Origin: an uncultured Photobacterium sp.
GTDB taxonomy: Bacteria > Pseudomonadota > Gammaproteobacteria > Enterobacterales > Vibrionaceae
DNA: 64,000 bases
Assembly (NCBI RefSeq): GCF_947502415.1
Contig: NZ_CANMZV010000001.1
Location: forward strand, 62,001-126,000
Reading direction: 5' to 3'
Shown here: piece by piece, positions 7,994 through 16,906 of the stretch
How positions within the stretch are numbered: the first letter of the stretch is position 1
Layout of the letters: the number at the start of each line of letters is the position of its first letter
Translations under genes and position numbers: made by a program
The notes under the pieces: generated by a model
Seen by the model: the letters and a program-made list of their open reading frames with translations, nothing else
The model's database searches: none
Told to the model about the DNA's origin: nothing

Positions 7994-8890
7994 GTGAATA
8001 CAAGGACGAATACCATCAATTCGGTTGCTGTTGTTGGCGGCACACATGGAAACGAATTTAGCGGGATCTACCTGTTACGTAAATGGCAGCAGAATCCACA
8101 ACTGGTTTCCCGAGATTCTTTTACGACCCAAATGGTTTTTGCCAACCCAAAAGCGTTTGATGAAAACAAGCGTTACCTTGATTGCGACATGAACCGTCAG
8201 TTTAGCCAAGAAGATCTGAATAATCAGGATCTGGCTAACTATGAGCAAAGTCGTGCGAAAGCCATTAACTTTCAGTTAGGGCCGAAAGGCAATGCCAAAA
8301 CAGACTTCATCATCGATTTGCACAATACCACCAGTAACATGGGACCATCGCTGATCCTGCTTCAGACCGATGCGTTTAACCGAAAAATGGGCGCATACGT
8401 TAAATTTAAAATGCCTGATGCAGTTGTGGTTTTAGAAGATCAGGTTTCAGTTGAGCAGCATTATTTCCTCAGCTCGATTTCACCGCAAGGTGTGATTGTG
8501 GAAGTTGGCCCACAGCCACAGTCAGTGATCCGCCAGGATGTCCTCGATTGGATGGAAGAGATGACGCAGCATATTCTGGATTATATCGAGCTGCATAACA
8601 CCGATGTTTTGCCTGAGCTTCCTGCCAGCTATGAAGCCTTCAAATATGAAGAGACGCTGAAACTTCCGGAGGATGCTGGTGGTGAGCGCATTGGTATGGT
8701 TCACAAAAATGTTCAGGATGCTGATTTTAAACCGCTGCATGCCGGTGATCCGGTATTCACATTGTTTGATGGCACTGAGATCTGCTGGGAAGGGGATTAC
8801 GAAGCATATCCTCACTTCATTAACGAAGCTGCATACTATGACAATAACCTCGCTATGTCATTGGCGAAAAAAGTGGTTGTTGAAATTTAA
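7994..8890 (+). CDS. Aspartoacylase/succinylglutamate desuccinylase family zinc hydrolase
   Basis: 298 residues. The zinc site is visible as GGTHGNEFSGIYLL near residue 15 (His and Glu ligands) with the further region DLHNTTSNMG, and the C-terminal half carries the acidic lid typical of aspartoacylases. Such enzymes deacylate N-acyl amino acids such as N-acetylaspartate in the cytoplasm; the true substrate here is unknown. The start is a GTG at 7994 with GAGAG upstream. It is convergent with the gamma-glutamyl operon and shares a bidirectional terminator with it. Confidence 0.9.
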   Translation: MNTRTNTINSVAVVGGTHGNEFSGIYLLRKWQQNPQLVSRDSFTTQMVFANPKAFDENKRYLDCDMNRQFSQEDLNNQDLANYEQSRAKAINFQLGPKGNAKTDFIIDLHNTTSNMGPSLILLQTDAFNRKMGAYVKFKMPDAVVVLEDQVSVEQHYFLSSISPQGVIVEVGPQPQSVIRQDVLDWMEEMTQHILDYIELHNTDVLPELPASYEAFKYEETLKLPEDAGGERIGMVHKNVQDADFKPLHAGDPVFTLFDGTEICWEGDYEAYPHFINEAAYYDNNLAMSLAKKVVVEI

Positions 8891-8919
8891 CGCTTATAAT
8901 CTACCACTATTTCTTTTAA

Positions 8920-8955
8920 AACAGCTTTGAGGGAGTCACCCTCAAAGCTGTTTTT
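8920..8955. terminator. Bidirectional terminator
   Basis: AACAGCTTTGAGGG (8920-8933) and CCCTCAAAGCTGTT (8939-8952) form a 14-bp stem with a 5-base loop and T runs on both strands. It separates the aspartoacylase gene from the convergent amidotransferase gene. Confidence 0.9.
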
Positions 8956-9703
8956 AATGGTGTGAGAAATCCAGATGTCGCTGTTTTATGAAATTTACGA
9001 TCCATTGGGCGACAGGTAGATGATCGGTCTGTTCGTCCAATGAGTCCAGTGCGGAATCATAGGTTGGTTCGCTGAAATTATTGCGACGAAGCTGGATTAG
9101 GTCTTGGCTGTATGCTGGAGTAAATTCCGGGTGTCCCTGAATGCCGAGGAAGTGATTGCCAACCAGGATCATGGCATAGGGGCAGAATTTGCTACCAGCA
9201 AGCACAAGGGTGTCGGGGGGAAGTTCGGTAATTTGCTCCTGATGGCTGACAATCAGCGCATAATTTGCATCGGGAGCAGTAAGCCAGCTATGTTGAATAA
9301 CTTCTTCCGGATAGAAGCTGACCCGCTTGACACCAATGCCCCATCCTTGGCTTGAGCGGCAGACTTCACCGTCAAGCGCCCTTGCTATCATTTGATGGCC
9401 GAAACAGATCCCGACATAGGGAATTAGTTGGTGGTAGAGCTGGTGGATAAAAGCTTCGAATACGCTTATCCATTTAGCTTCATCGTTAACTCCGTATTGG
9501 CTGCCGGTGCTTATGTAAGCATCACATTCATCTAAAGCATTAGGATACTGGCCGTCGATCACCCGGTAGAAATTGAGCTGCATATTGGGATCAACTTGTC
9601 CGAAGAGTTCGCTAAACATGGCCGGGTAATTACCATGCTTTCGCTGTAATTCCAGCCTGACATCATCGCACAGTAATACTCCTAATATCATATCCAGCCT
9701 CAT
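8954..9703 (-). CDS. Class I glutamine-amidotransferase-fold protein, probable gamma-glutamyl amide hydrolase
   Basis: 249 residues. The catalytic triad of class I amidotransferases is present: Cys100 in GICFGHQ, His191 and Glu193 in GHPEF. It is a free-standing domain with no synthetase attached, so it probably hydrolyses a gamma-glutamyl bond rather than feeding ammonia to a partner. It is last in a four-gene operon; its ATG directly abuts the stop codon of the alcohol dehydrogenase (TGA then ATG), so translation is coupled. An ATG at residue 5 is a possible alternative start. In context it would release glutamate from the oxidised gamma-glutamyl intermediate; that is inference. Confidence 0.85.
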   Translation of the reverse strand: MRLDMILGVLLCDDVRLELQRKHGNYPAMFSELFGQVDPNMQLNFYRVIDGQYPNALDECDAYISTGSQYGVNDEAKWISVFEAFIHQLYHQLIPYVGICFGHQMIARALDGEVCRSSQGWGIGVKRVSFYPEEVIQHSWLTAPDANYALIVSHQEQITELPPDTLVLAGSKFCPYAMILVGNHFLGIQGHPEFTPAYSQDLIQLRRNNFSEPTYDSALDSLDEQTDHLPVAQWIVNFIKQRHLDFSHH

Positions 9704-10870
9704 TCACTGATAGATTAGTGTGCCTTTGACCGCATTGGTAAAGATCTCGGCATATTGCTCGGCCGTGAAATGGATTGGGTTACCTGCCGCAGACTGGTCT
9801 GAAACGGCCATTTGGCCGATGCGCTCCGCTTCTTTGCTATCAATACCGATAGCGGCAAGCGTATGCGGTATATTCAGATCTGTTCGCAGTGAGAGTAACC
9901 ATGCCATTACCCCGTAAAAGTCTGGTTTGGGTAACGCAAGATAGCGGCCTAGCCGGTTCGTTTTTTCATCAATGTGGAGCTTGTTGGCTGATAGCACATA
10001 GGGCAACAGGATTGCGTTCAGCAGTCCGTGATGCTTGTCGTAGACAGCGCCCAGAGAGTGGGAGAGTGCATGTGTGGCTCCGAGTCCCTTTTGGAAGGCG
10101 GTTGCTCCCATACAGGAGGCAATTTGCATATGGAATCGGGCATTGAGGTTCTGACCTTCAATGTAAGCAACGGGTAGGTAATGCGAAATCAGTCGTATTG
10201 ACTCCAGTGCAATGGCTTCTGCCATCGGGTGAAAAGTGTGAGTACAGAGAGCTTCCAGGCTGTGCGACAGTGCATCCATGCCTGTTGCAGCCGTTAGTTC
10301 TGGCGGTAACTCTGCCGTTAAAATCGGGTCCAGCAAGACGAGCTTGGGCATCATCTGGGGATGGAAAATGATCTTTTTAACCTGTTCTGTTTCATCTTTG
10401 ATCACTGATGCCCGGCCGACTTCGGAGCCGGTACCTGCTGTCGTCGGTATGGCAATCACTGGCGCAATTTGATCTGGCTCTGCTTTGTGCCAGTTGTCGT
10501 CTTTGTCTTCAAAATCCCACAACGGGAAAGATTGCCTTGCTACCAAGGCGACAGCTTTGGCTACATCGATGCTGGAACCGCCGCCTAATGCAATAATGCC
10601 GTCATGGTAACCGTCGACATAATGCTTAATCCCTGCTTCGACATTCGCGCCGGTGGGATTACTTTGTATATGGCAGAACAGCTCAATTGGCAGGTTAGCT
10701 TCACGACATACTGCAATTGTGTTGCGGACCATTTTGGTTTCGGCCAGGTTGTGATCCGTGATCAGGAGGGGGCGATAGATCCCTGTGCTTTTGCAGTAGT
10801 CTCCCAGTTTGTGGGTGCAATTTTCTCTAGCGATGATCTCTGTGGGGTAATGCCAGTGTCCATAGTGCAT
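9704..10870 (-). CDS. Iron-containing (group III) alcohol dehydrogenase
   Basis: 388 residues, the usual length. The nucleotide-binding signature GGGSSIDVAK is at residues 96-105, PTTAGTGSEVG follows, and the metal ligands are visible in TGMDALSHSLEAL and in HALSHSLGAVYDKHHGLL (Asp plus three His). It oxidises a primary alcohol to the aldehyde with NAD(P). It lies 11 bases after the aldehyde dehydrogenase gene. In the classical putrescine (Puu) route this position is taken by an FAD amine oxidase (PuuB), which is missing here, so a hydroxyl rather than a second amine is probably what gets oxidised. Confidence 0.92.
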   Translation of the reverse strand: MHYGHWHYPTEIIARENCTHKLGDYCKSTGIYRPLLITDHNLAETKMVRNTIAVCREANLPIELFCHIQSNPTGANVEAGIKHYVDGYHDGIIALGGGSSIDVAKAVALVARQSFPLWDFEDKDDNWHKAEPDQIAPVIAIPTTAGTGSEVGRASVIKDETEQVKKIIFHPQMMPKLVLLDPILTAELPPELTAATGMDALSHSLEALCTHTFHPMAEAIALESIRLISHYLPVAYIEGQNLNARFHMQIASCMGATAFQKGLGATHALSHSLGAVYDKHHGLLNAILLPYVLSANKLHIDEKTNRLGRYLALPKPDFYGVMAWLLSLRTDLNIPHTLAAIGIDSKEAERIGQMAVSDQSAAGNPIHFTAEQYAEIFTNAVKGTLIYQ

Positions 10871-10881
10871 GAGGGAAGCTC

Positions 10882-12288
10882 CTACAGGTGTTTGATATGA
10901 AAAGACTTAGGCCGGGTGAGGGCTTCAAATCCTAACTTGGATAAAGCGCAGCCATGTCCGGAGTGCTTAACGCCTGTCCAGGCCAGAGCCGGATCCAGAT
11001 AATCACAGCGATTGACAAAAAAAGTGCCGGTATCGAGCTGCTCACCGAGTGCAACGGCAGTGTCAGTATCACGAGTGAAAATACTTGCTGTGAGCCCATA
11101 CTGGCTGTCATTCATCAGTGATACGGCCTCATCATCAGAATAGACTTTCTGGACAGCGAGCACCGGGCCAAAGGTTTCTTCGGTCATGATTCGCATTTGG
11201 TGGTTTACATCGGTGAGTAACTGTGGGGCCAGATAAGGTGTACCCTGCTGACTTTTGGGGAAGGTCGTTTCCTGGATATGGGCTTTGGCACCTAATTCGA
11301 TAGCTTCGGTAACTTGCTTGCGTACAAAATCAGCGGCACTGGTTCGTACCAAGGGCCCCAGTGTTGTATTTTCATCAATGGGTGATCCGAGCCGGTAAGT
11401 GCTGACGAGTTCTGTGGCTTTTGAGACAAACTCATCGTGACGGCTTTCATGTACATATATCCGCTCGATACCACAACAAGATTGACCAGAGTTATATAGT
11501 GCGCCATCCACTACCGTCTGAACTGCGTGATCAATATCTGCATCGGCCCTGATATAGGCTGGATCTTTACCGCCGAGTTCTAGCCCTAGGCTATGGAAGT
11601 GTCCAGCCGCAGCTTTTTCGACTATTTCCCCACCGGATACCGAGCCGGTAAAGACTACATGATGGATTTCCTCGCTGGCAATGAGTGCTTTTGTACTTTC
11701 ATGGCTTAGGTGAAGATGCTGGAACACACCATGAGGCAATCCGGCTTCATCAAAGGCTTGTTGCAGTCGCTCTGCACATAGCGGTGTTTGCGAGGAGTGT
11801 TTCAGGATCACCGTATTGCCAGCCAGCAAAGCTGGGATAATGGAGTTGATTGCAGTGAGGTAGGGGTAGTTCCAGGGAGCAATAACCATTACAGTGCCGA
11901 GTGGTTCCCGCTTGATATAGCGGGTAAAACCCGGTTTCTCTGTGAACTTGATGGTTGCCAATGCTGTTTCGCTAATTGCAATCATGTAGCGGGCACGTTC
12001 TTCGACACCAGACAACTCGTTGCCGCTGAAGCGGATTGGGCGGCCCATCATCCAGCTGAGCTCGCTGGCAATTTCATTTCGGTGTGACAAGAGGGCATCA
12101 ATTGCGAGAATACAGTAGTGTTTGCGCTGCGCCAGAGAGGCCAGACGCCAGCTTTGCCGGGCATAGCGTGATGACGTTAATGTCTCAAGGCAGCGTTGCC
12201 GCGAAGCGAGTTCACGGGTGACAACAACACTGCCGTCAACCGGAGATATTGTCTGTAATGTGGTTGTGTTGCCCTGAACAGTCATCAC
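10882..12288 (-). CDS. NAD(P)-dependent aldehyde dehydrogenase
   Basis: 468 residues of the aldehyde dehydrogenase superfamily. Visible are APWNYPYL (cofactor and substrate channel), the general-base Glu in LELGGKDPAYI, the catalytic Cys in NSGQSCCGIERIYVH, and EETFGPVLAV. It oxidises an aldehyde to the acid. It lies 8 bases after the ligase gene and 11 bases before the alcohol dehydrogenase gene, so the three are one transcript. By context the substrate would be a gamma-glutamylated amino aldehyde, as for PuuC. Confidence 0.93.
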   Translation of the reverse strand: MMTVQGNTTTLQTISPVDGSVVVTRELASRQRCLETLTSSRYARQSWRLASLAQRKHYCILAIDALLSHRNEIASELSWMMGRPIRFSGNELSGVEERARYMIAISETALATIKFTEKPGFTRYIKREPLGTVMVIAPWNYPYLTAINSIIPALLAGNTVILKHSSQTPLCAERLQQAFDEAGLPHGVFQHLHLSHESTKALIASEEIHHVVFTGSVSGGEIVEKAAAGHFHSLGLELGGKDPAYIRADADIDHAVQTVVDGALYNSGQSCCGIERIYVHESRHDEFVSKATELVSTYRLGSPIDENTTLGPLVRTSAADFVRKQVTEAIELGAKAHIQETTFPKSQQGTPYLAPQLLTDVNHQMRIMTEETFGPVLAVQKVYSDDEAVSLMNDSQYGLTASIFTRDTDTAVALGEQLDTGTFFVNRCDYLDPALAWTGVKHSGHGCALSKLGFEALTRPKSFHIKHL

Positions 12289-12296
12289 CGTTTCCT

Positions 12297-13664
12297 TTAA
12301 ATAATTTCGAAGTAGCGATTGAGCTCCCAGTCAGTTACATGTTTTCTAAACTCACGGTCTTCCCATTCGCGGGAGGCGGCAAAGTGTTCAACAAAAGCAT
12401 CGCCAAATAGCTCGCGAGCGGCTTCGGATGCCTTAAAGCGCTGGGTGGCATCCCATAGGGTACGTGGTAATTCCAATTTGGGTTGATGTGGTTGTTCATA
12501 GGCGTTGCCCACGACGGGAGCATAAGGCTCCCAGCCTCTTGCAATACCATAGAGACCAGAGCCTAATGCTGCAGCCAGGGCCAGGTACGGGTTAGCATCG
12601 GCAGCTCCGATGCGATACTCAATACGTTGGCTGATGGCAGAGCCGGCAATAACACGTAATGCCGTGGTACGGTTTTCAACTCCCCAGGTGGCATCGGTTG
12701 GTGCCCAGAAGCCTGGTATCATTCGGCTGTAGCTGTTGACTGATGGCGCTATCATACAGAGTAGTTCAGGCATCAGCCGTTGTTGACCGGCGAGGAAATG
12801 ACGTTGAACGTCACTCATAGAATGGGGGAGATCGGGCGCGTAGAAGGCTGAAGAGCCGTCTTTGTGTCTTAGCGAGAGATGGATATGACCACTTTGTCCC
12901 GGGTAATCGTTGCTCCATTTCGCCATGAAAGTCGCCAGTAAGTCATTCTTCTGGGCCAGTACTTTCATATAGGTTTTGAACAGGGCTGCTTTGTCGCCGG
13001 CTGCTTCGGCATGATCGACCGCGAGCGCGGCTTCGATTACGCCCGGCCCGGTTTCTGAGTGAATGCCTTCGATTGGAAAATCCATTGTTTCGGCCATGCT
13101 AAGAATACTTTTGTACAAGTCAGAGTAGGTAGAATTGCGGATCATGGAATAGCCGAACCAGTCGGGAGTGATTGTTTCCAGGTTTCGGAATCCTTTCTCC
13201 CGTGCTGAGTGTGGTGTTTCCTTGAACAGGAAAAATTCATATTCCAGAGCGGCAAATGGATTAAAGCCCATATCTTTTGCTTGTTTTATCACTTTTCTTA
13301 ATGTTGCACGCGGGCAGACTGATTCAGCATCTCCACTGAATTCTGCAATGAACAACAGCATGCCGTCTTCATCAAGTACGTCTCGGCAGCTTTCCGGAAT
13401 AATACGGACCTGCGCATCCGGATAGCCGGTATGCCATCCCGTGTATTTTGCATTGTCATAGAGTTGGTCTTTTACATCCCAGCCCAACACAACATCACAG
13501 AAGGCAAAATCGTTTTCGAGTGAGGAAAAGAATTTGCTTTTTGACATGTACTTACCACGCATGACACCGTCACTGTCAAACAGGCCGACTTTAACGTGGG
13601 TCAGCCCTCGTTGCTTGATAATCGCTTTGGCATCTTCGATTGTTTTGACATCTCTTGGTTCCAT
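12297..13664 (-). CDS. Glutamine-synthetase-family gamma-glutamyl-amine ligase (PuuA-like)
   Basis: 455 residues with the glutamine synthetase catalytic core: AALEYEFFLF (metal-binding Glu), IHSETGPGVIEAAL, GQSGHIHLSL, and NRTTALRVI near the C-terminus. The N-terminal domain is shorter and different from nitrogen-assimilating GlnA, and there is no Tyr adenylylation motif, so I read it as a PuuA/GlnA4-type enzyme that joins glutamate to an amine using ATP. It is first in the operon, with GGGGAG before the ATG. The amine acceptor cannot be read from the sequence; the neighbours suggest an amino alcohol such as ethanolamine. Confidence 0.9.
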   Translation of the reverse strand: MEPRDVKTIEDAKAIIKQRGLTHVKVGLFDSDGVMRGKYMSKSKFFSSLENDFAFCDVVLGWDVKDQLYDNAKYTGWHTGYPDAQVRIIPESCRDVLDEDGMLLFIAEFSGDAESVCPRATLRKVIKQAKDMGFNPFAALEYEFFLFKETPHSAREKGFRNLETITPDWFGYSMIRNSTYSDLYKSILSMAETMDFPIEGIHSETGPGVIEAALAVDHAEAAGDKAALFKTYMKVLAQKNDLLATFMAKWSNDYPGQSGHIHLSLRHKDGSSAFYAPDLPHSMSDVQRHFLAGQQRLMPELLCMIAPSVNSYSRMIPGFWAPTDATWGVENRTTALRVIAGSAISQRIEYRIGAADANPYLALAAALGSGLYGIARGWEPYAPVVGNAYEQPHQPKLELPRTLWDATQRFKASEAARELFGDAFVEHFAASREWEDREFRKHVTDWELNRYFEII

Positions 13665-13984
13665 ATCGCAAGCATCTCCCCGAATGAACTAGCAGCCGTA
13701 GATTGAGTCATGGATTTGCAGCGGGTTAACGAAATCACGCTGGTACACATGCATTTATAGGTGGCTGATATATTTAACGTAGGAACGGCGTGAATATTCG
13801 TCAACTTACCTGGTTAGTCTTTATTGCTCCTGATAATACAAAGGGATCTGTGATGCCTATCTCAGTGCTGAGAAAGTATAAATTTTTCAGTAAGTAGCTG
13901 ACTATATTCAGAGTAAGCGGAATTAAATCAGCTGGATGATTGTGCCTGTGATGTGTAAGGGGCAAAGAGCAAGGAGCAAATAAG
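13665..13984. other. Intergenic region between divergent operons
   Basis: About 320 bases without a gene. It should contain the promoters of the leftward gamma-glutamyl operon and of the rightward cytochrome gene. AAGGAGC lies before the rightward ATG. No operator or PuuR-type palindrome is obvious. Confidence 0.5.
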
Positions 13985-14800
13985 ATGAATAGAAAAGCTC
14001 TATGGGTGAAGTGGCTGTCGGTTATTGGTTTATTTTGGGTGTGTTCGACAGGTAATGCGGCGCAACTGGTTTTCTCGGAAGAGGGGGAAGTTGTTAAAAC
14101 AGTTACTTTAGATGAGATGAAGAAGCAGCTTTCGATTCATCAGGTTGATATTTATGATCCGCATTATGGGAAGGACAAACGATATTTGGGCTTTTCGCTT
14201 CATGATGTTATGGCGTTGGCATATGGTAAAGCTTGGGAAGGTAAACAGACGACCGATGTCAATTTTATCGCACAGGATGGTTATCAGGCGGTGGCAACGT
14301 TTGAAAAGCTTATTGAACAGGGGGGATATATCATTTATCACGATGTAGACCTTCCGGAATGGGAGCTAATTGGTCATAACCAATCTAATCCCGGGCCATT
14401 TTATCTGGTCTGGAAAGGCAAAAAGCAGACACCCAAACAAGCCTATCCATGGCCTTATCAGCTGGCCGCCATTAATACGGTTGAATTTCAGCGTCAATAT
14501 CCCGCGATTTACCCGAATGGAGTACAGACAGACTCTAGTGTATACAATGGTTTTAAGCTGTTTAAAGCTCGTTGTATGAAGTGCCATGCCCTTGATAAGC
14601 AAGGCGGGAAGGTTGGGCCAGATTTGAATGCGCCGAAGAATATTATGGCGTACCGTAGCTCTGATATGTTGCGAGAGTATATTCGCCAGCCGTCCAAATT
14701 CAGATATACCCAGATGCCGGATCACACCGATCTTAGCTTCGACCAGATAGACCGACTCCTTGATTACCTTGATCACCAAGGAAAAGTCAGTAGGAAATAG
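13985..14800 (+). CDS. Periplasmic cytochrome c with an N-terminal sulfite-oxidase-like domain
   Basis: 271 residues. A signal peptide (about residues 1-25, ending GNAA) exports it. Residues about 26-170 resemble the molybdopterin-binding fold of sulfite oxidase-like proteins (TDVNFIAQDGYQAVATF, then NPGPFYLVW). Residues about 180-271 form a class I cytochrome c domain with the heme site CMKCH and a distal Met in FRYTQMPDH. The first mature domain contains no Cys, so the usual molybdenum-ligating Cys is absent and the domain may not bind the cofactor. AAGGAGC precedes the ATG. Likely role is periplasmic electron transfer; the partner is unknown. Confidence 0.75.
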   Translation: MNRKALWVKWLSVIGLFWVCSTGNAAQLVFSEEGEVVKTVTLDEMKKQLSIHQVDIYDPHYGKDKRYLGFSLHDVMALAYGKAWEGKQTTDVNFIAQDGYQAVATFEKLIEQGGYIIYHDVDLPEWELIGHNQSNPGPFYLVWKGKKQTPKQAYPWPYQLAAINTVEFQRQYPAIYPNGVQTDSSVYNGFKLFKARCMKCHALDKQGGKVGPDLNAPKNIMAYRSSDMLREYIRQPSKFRYTQMPDHTDLSFDQIDRLLDYLDHQGKVSRK

Positions 14801-14954
14801 CAGGTATTAGCTCCGATATTTGTTTGTGCGTTAAAAGTCCGAACGCTGAACAGGGCTTATTCCGTTGATAATGGTTGGTTAAAAATAAGTTTGCGGTGTT
14901 AAGGAACTGTGTTCCAATAAGAAAAAATAAAAAGTTAGAAAAAGGAAGAATTTG

Positions 14955-15647
14955 ATGTCCCTCATCATTCCGATGGTGATCTTTATGCAGCAGCGGATGG
15001 CTGAAGTTGGTGATCCCGAGGTTGCGAAGGAAATGCAGGCTTACATGAAGACCGATCAGCCGTTTTATGGTGTAAAGACGCCAGAGCGCTACGCTATATT
15101 CAAGCAGGCTCGTGAACATACGCAGATAAACACCTTTATTGATTATAGCCGTTTAGTGCTCTGGTTGTGGTCGGGGGAAAACCGTGAAGAGCAATACATG
15201 GCGATGGATGCTGCTGAGTATTACAAAGCATTTCGAATCAAGGAAGCGTTCGCAATTTATGAAGAGATGCTGCTGGGGGCGAGTCATTGGGATACGGTGG
15301 ATAAGATTGCGTCTAACCTCATAGGCGTGTTGGTTAAAGAGCACCGTGAGTTTGAACAAAAGCTGATAGAGTGGCGCCAGTCCGATAATATGTGGCTAAG
15401 ACGGGCATCCTTGCTGGCTCATTTAAAGCACAAAGAAAAGACGAATGTAGCGCTTCTGCAAGAGACGGTTCTGATGCTAGCCCATGAGGATGAATTTTTT
15501 ATCCGTAAGGCCATTGGTTGGGCCTTGCGGGAATACTCTAAAACAGCTCCTGATTATGTTGCCAATTTTGTAGCCGACCATGATGAGGAGCTATCACCAC
15601 TCAGTAGAAAAGAAGCTTTAAAGGTGATAGAAAAGGTGAGTGGGTAG
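14955..15647 (+). CDS. AlkD-type DNA alkylation repair protein
   Basis: 230 residues of HEAT-like helical repeats typical of AlkC/AlkD DNA glycosylases: FYGVKTPERYAIFKQAR near the start, then WDTVDKIASNLIG, WLRRASLLAHL, FFIRKAIGWALREYSKTAPD and ALKVIEKVSG. Such enzymes excise bulky or positively charged alkylated bases by trapping the flipped base pair rather than by a deep pocket. AAAGGAAG lies 7-8 bases before the ATG at 14955. It is monocistronic with a terminator shared with the convergent MaoC gene. Confidence 0.88.
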   Translation: MSLIIPMVIFMQQRMAEVGDPEVAKEMQAYMKTDQPFYGVKTPERYAIFKQAREHTQINTFIDYSRLVLWLWSGENREEQYMAMDAAEYYKAFRIKEAFAIYEEMLLGASHWDTVDKIASNLIGVLVKEHREFEQKLIEWRQSDNMWLRRASLLAHLKHKEKTNVALLQETVLMLAHEDEFFIRKAIGWALREYSKTAPDYVANFVADHDEELSPLSRKEALKVIEKVSG

Positions 15648-15665
15648 AGTGGTATATAGATGTCA

Positions 15666-15694
15666 AAAAGCCATCCTGTTGGATGGCTTTTGCA
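15666..15694. terminator. Bidirectional terminator
   Basis: AAAAGCCATCC and GGATGGCTTTT pair around a TGTT loop, with T or A runs on both sides. It ends the DNA repair gene and probably the convergent MaoC gene. Confidence 0.85.
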
Positions 15695-15720
15695 TTTTTC
15701 GTTGTTCTGCTACATTAAGC

Positions 15721-16431
15721 TCAGAAGTGCAGGCGGATCACTGATTCAGCAACACAGCCCGGACGACGAACACCTTCAATTTCAATCGTTAGCTCTTGAA
15801 CAATTTCCAGACCGCGCTTAATAGGCGTGACGGACTGGATTTTAGTGCTCGCACGAACACGGTTTCCGGCTTTAACCGGGTAAGGGAAACGTACCTGGTT
15901 CATACCGACATTAACTGTCATTTTTGCAGTCGGGAACTTTTGGTTGTCAGGGTCAACACTGTCGGTAAGAACAGATAGCAGAGACAGAGTTAAAAAGCCG
16001 TGCGCAATGGTTGTTTTGAACGGAGACTCAACCGCTGCACGTTCAGGATCGGTGTGGATCCACTGATGGTCTTCAGTAACTTCAGCGAAAGCATTGATAC
16101 GTTCTTGATCAACGGTTAGCCATTTACCGACGTGGATAACTTCGCCCAGAGTTTCATTCAGTTCATTCATCAGCTTTTCAGCTTCTGGCTTCATGGCGAT
16201 TGGAGCTGGTTTGGGCTCTTCAACCGGAGCTGGCACTTCTTCAACAGCATCATCATTAGATGCAAGCTTATGATCTTTGATCAGTGAACCAAGCTGGCTA
16301 TTATTGGCTTTATTAATTAATTCAAGCCAGTAGTCACGCAGAGATGGTGATAGCAAATCTTTCAGTTCAAACGGATGATGAGACAGAACATCACGTTTTT
16401 GTTTTAAAAAATCGACTACTTTCATGACCAT
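15721..16431 (-). CDS. MaoC-family (R)-enoyl-CoA hydratase with an N-terminal extension
   Basis: 236 residues. Residues about 95-236 form a hot-dog hydratase domain with the catalytic Asp and His in FAEVTEDHQWIHTDPERA and the segment TTIAHGFLTLSL. It hydrates trans-2-enoyl-CoA to (R)-3-hydroxyacyl-CoA, a step that can feed polyhydroxyalkanoate synthesis. The first 95 residues are an extra region: a helical part resembling phasin-like sequence, then a Pro/Glu/Ala-rich linker. That extension is longer than in PhaJ. ATGs at residue 1 and 3 both have the AAGG site in range. No polyhydroxyalkanoate genes are adjacent. Confidence 0.85.
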   Translation of the reverse strand: MVMKVVDFLKQKRDVLSHHPFELKDLLSPSLRDYWLELINKANNSQLGSLIKDHKLASNDDAVEEVPAPVEEPKPAPIAMKPEAEKLMNELNETLGEVIHVGKWLTVDQERINAFAEVTEDHQWIHTDPERAAVESPFKTTIAHGFLTLSLLSVLTDSVDPDNQKFPTAKMTVNVGMNQVRFPYPVKAGNRVRASTKIQSVTPIKRGLEIVQELTIEIEGVRRPGCVAESVIRLHF

Positions 16432-16906
16432 GTGACCTTATTTTAATTTGTCTTGAAGAGGCTAAGGCGTTGTATTGTAGCGGCTATAGCGAACAATAAA
16501 AGTTATTTTGTGTCCCAGGTCGCACTTTTGGACTCGTCGGGTGAGTTTTTTTCTTTATATATCAGTGTTATAAGTCGTCGTTATTTTTAGTGTAAATAAT
16601 CTATAAATTTTTCTTATAGAGTTTCAAATAGCATTAACTCTCAATAAAACATCGTTTTCAGCGAACAAGTGTACGCAGAAAAATATGTTTTGTATAAATA
16701 AAAAGCAAATAAACGCAATGGGTTAAAAATAAACAGCAAAATAATCATAGTGGAAATCGAAGATGTTTTCTTGAACTATTTTCTAAGAAATGATCTTTTT
16801 TGTTTTAACATATTTTACTTTGTTGTGATCGAGTTTGATTCTCAATTCAGAGAGCATTAGAAATCGTGGTTAGGCACTACCCTTAGGTGACATTCGTTGA
16901 GGGTTG
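16432..16906. other. AT-rich intergenic region
   Basis: About 475 bases with no supportable gene, very AT-rich between 16540 and 16830. It should contain the promoters of the divergent MaoC and serine-hydrolase genes. No repeat or hairpin stands out. Confidence 0.5.

Noticed and set aside
16432-16906. Possible small RNA or toxin-antitoxin gene in the AT-rich gap
   Set aside because: No paired start signals, no hairpin with a T run and no open frame with protein-like composition.
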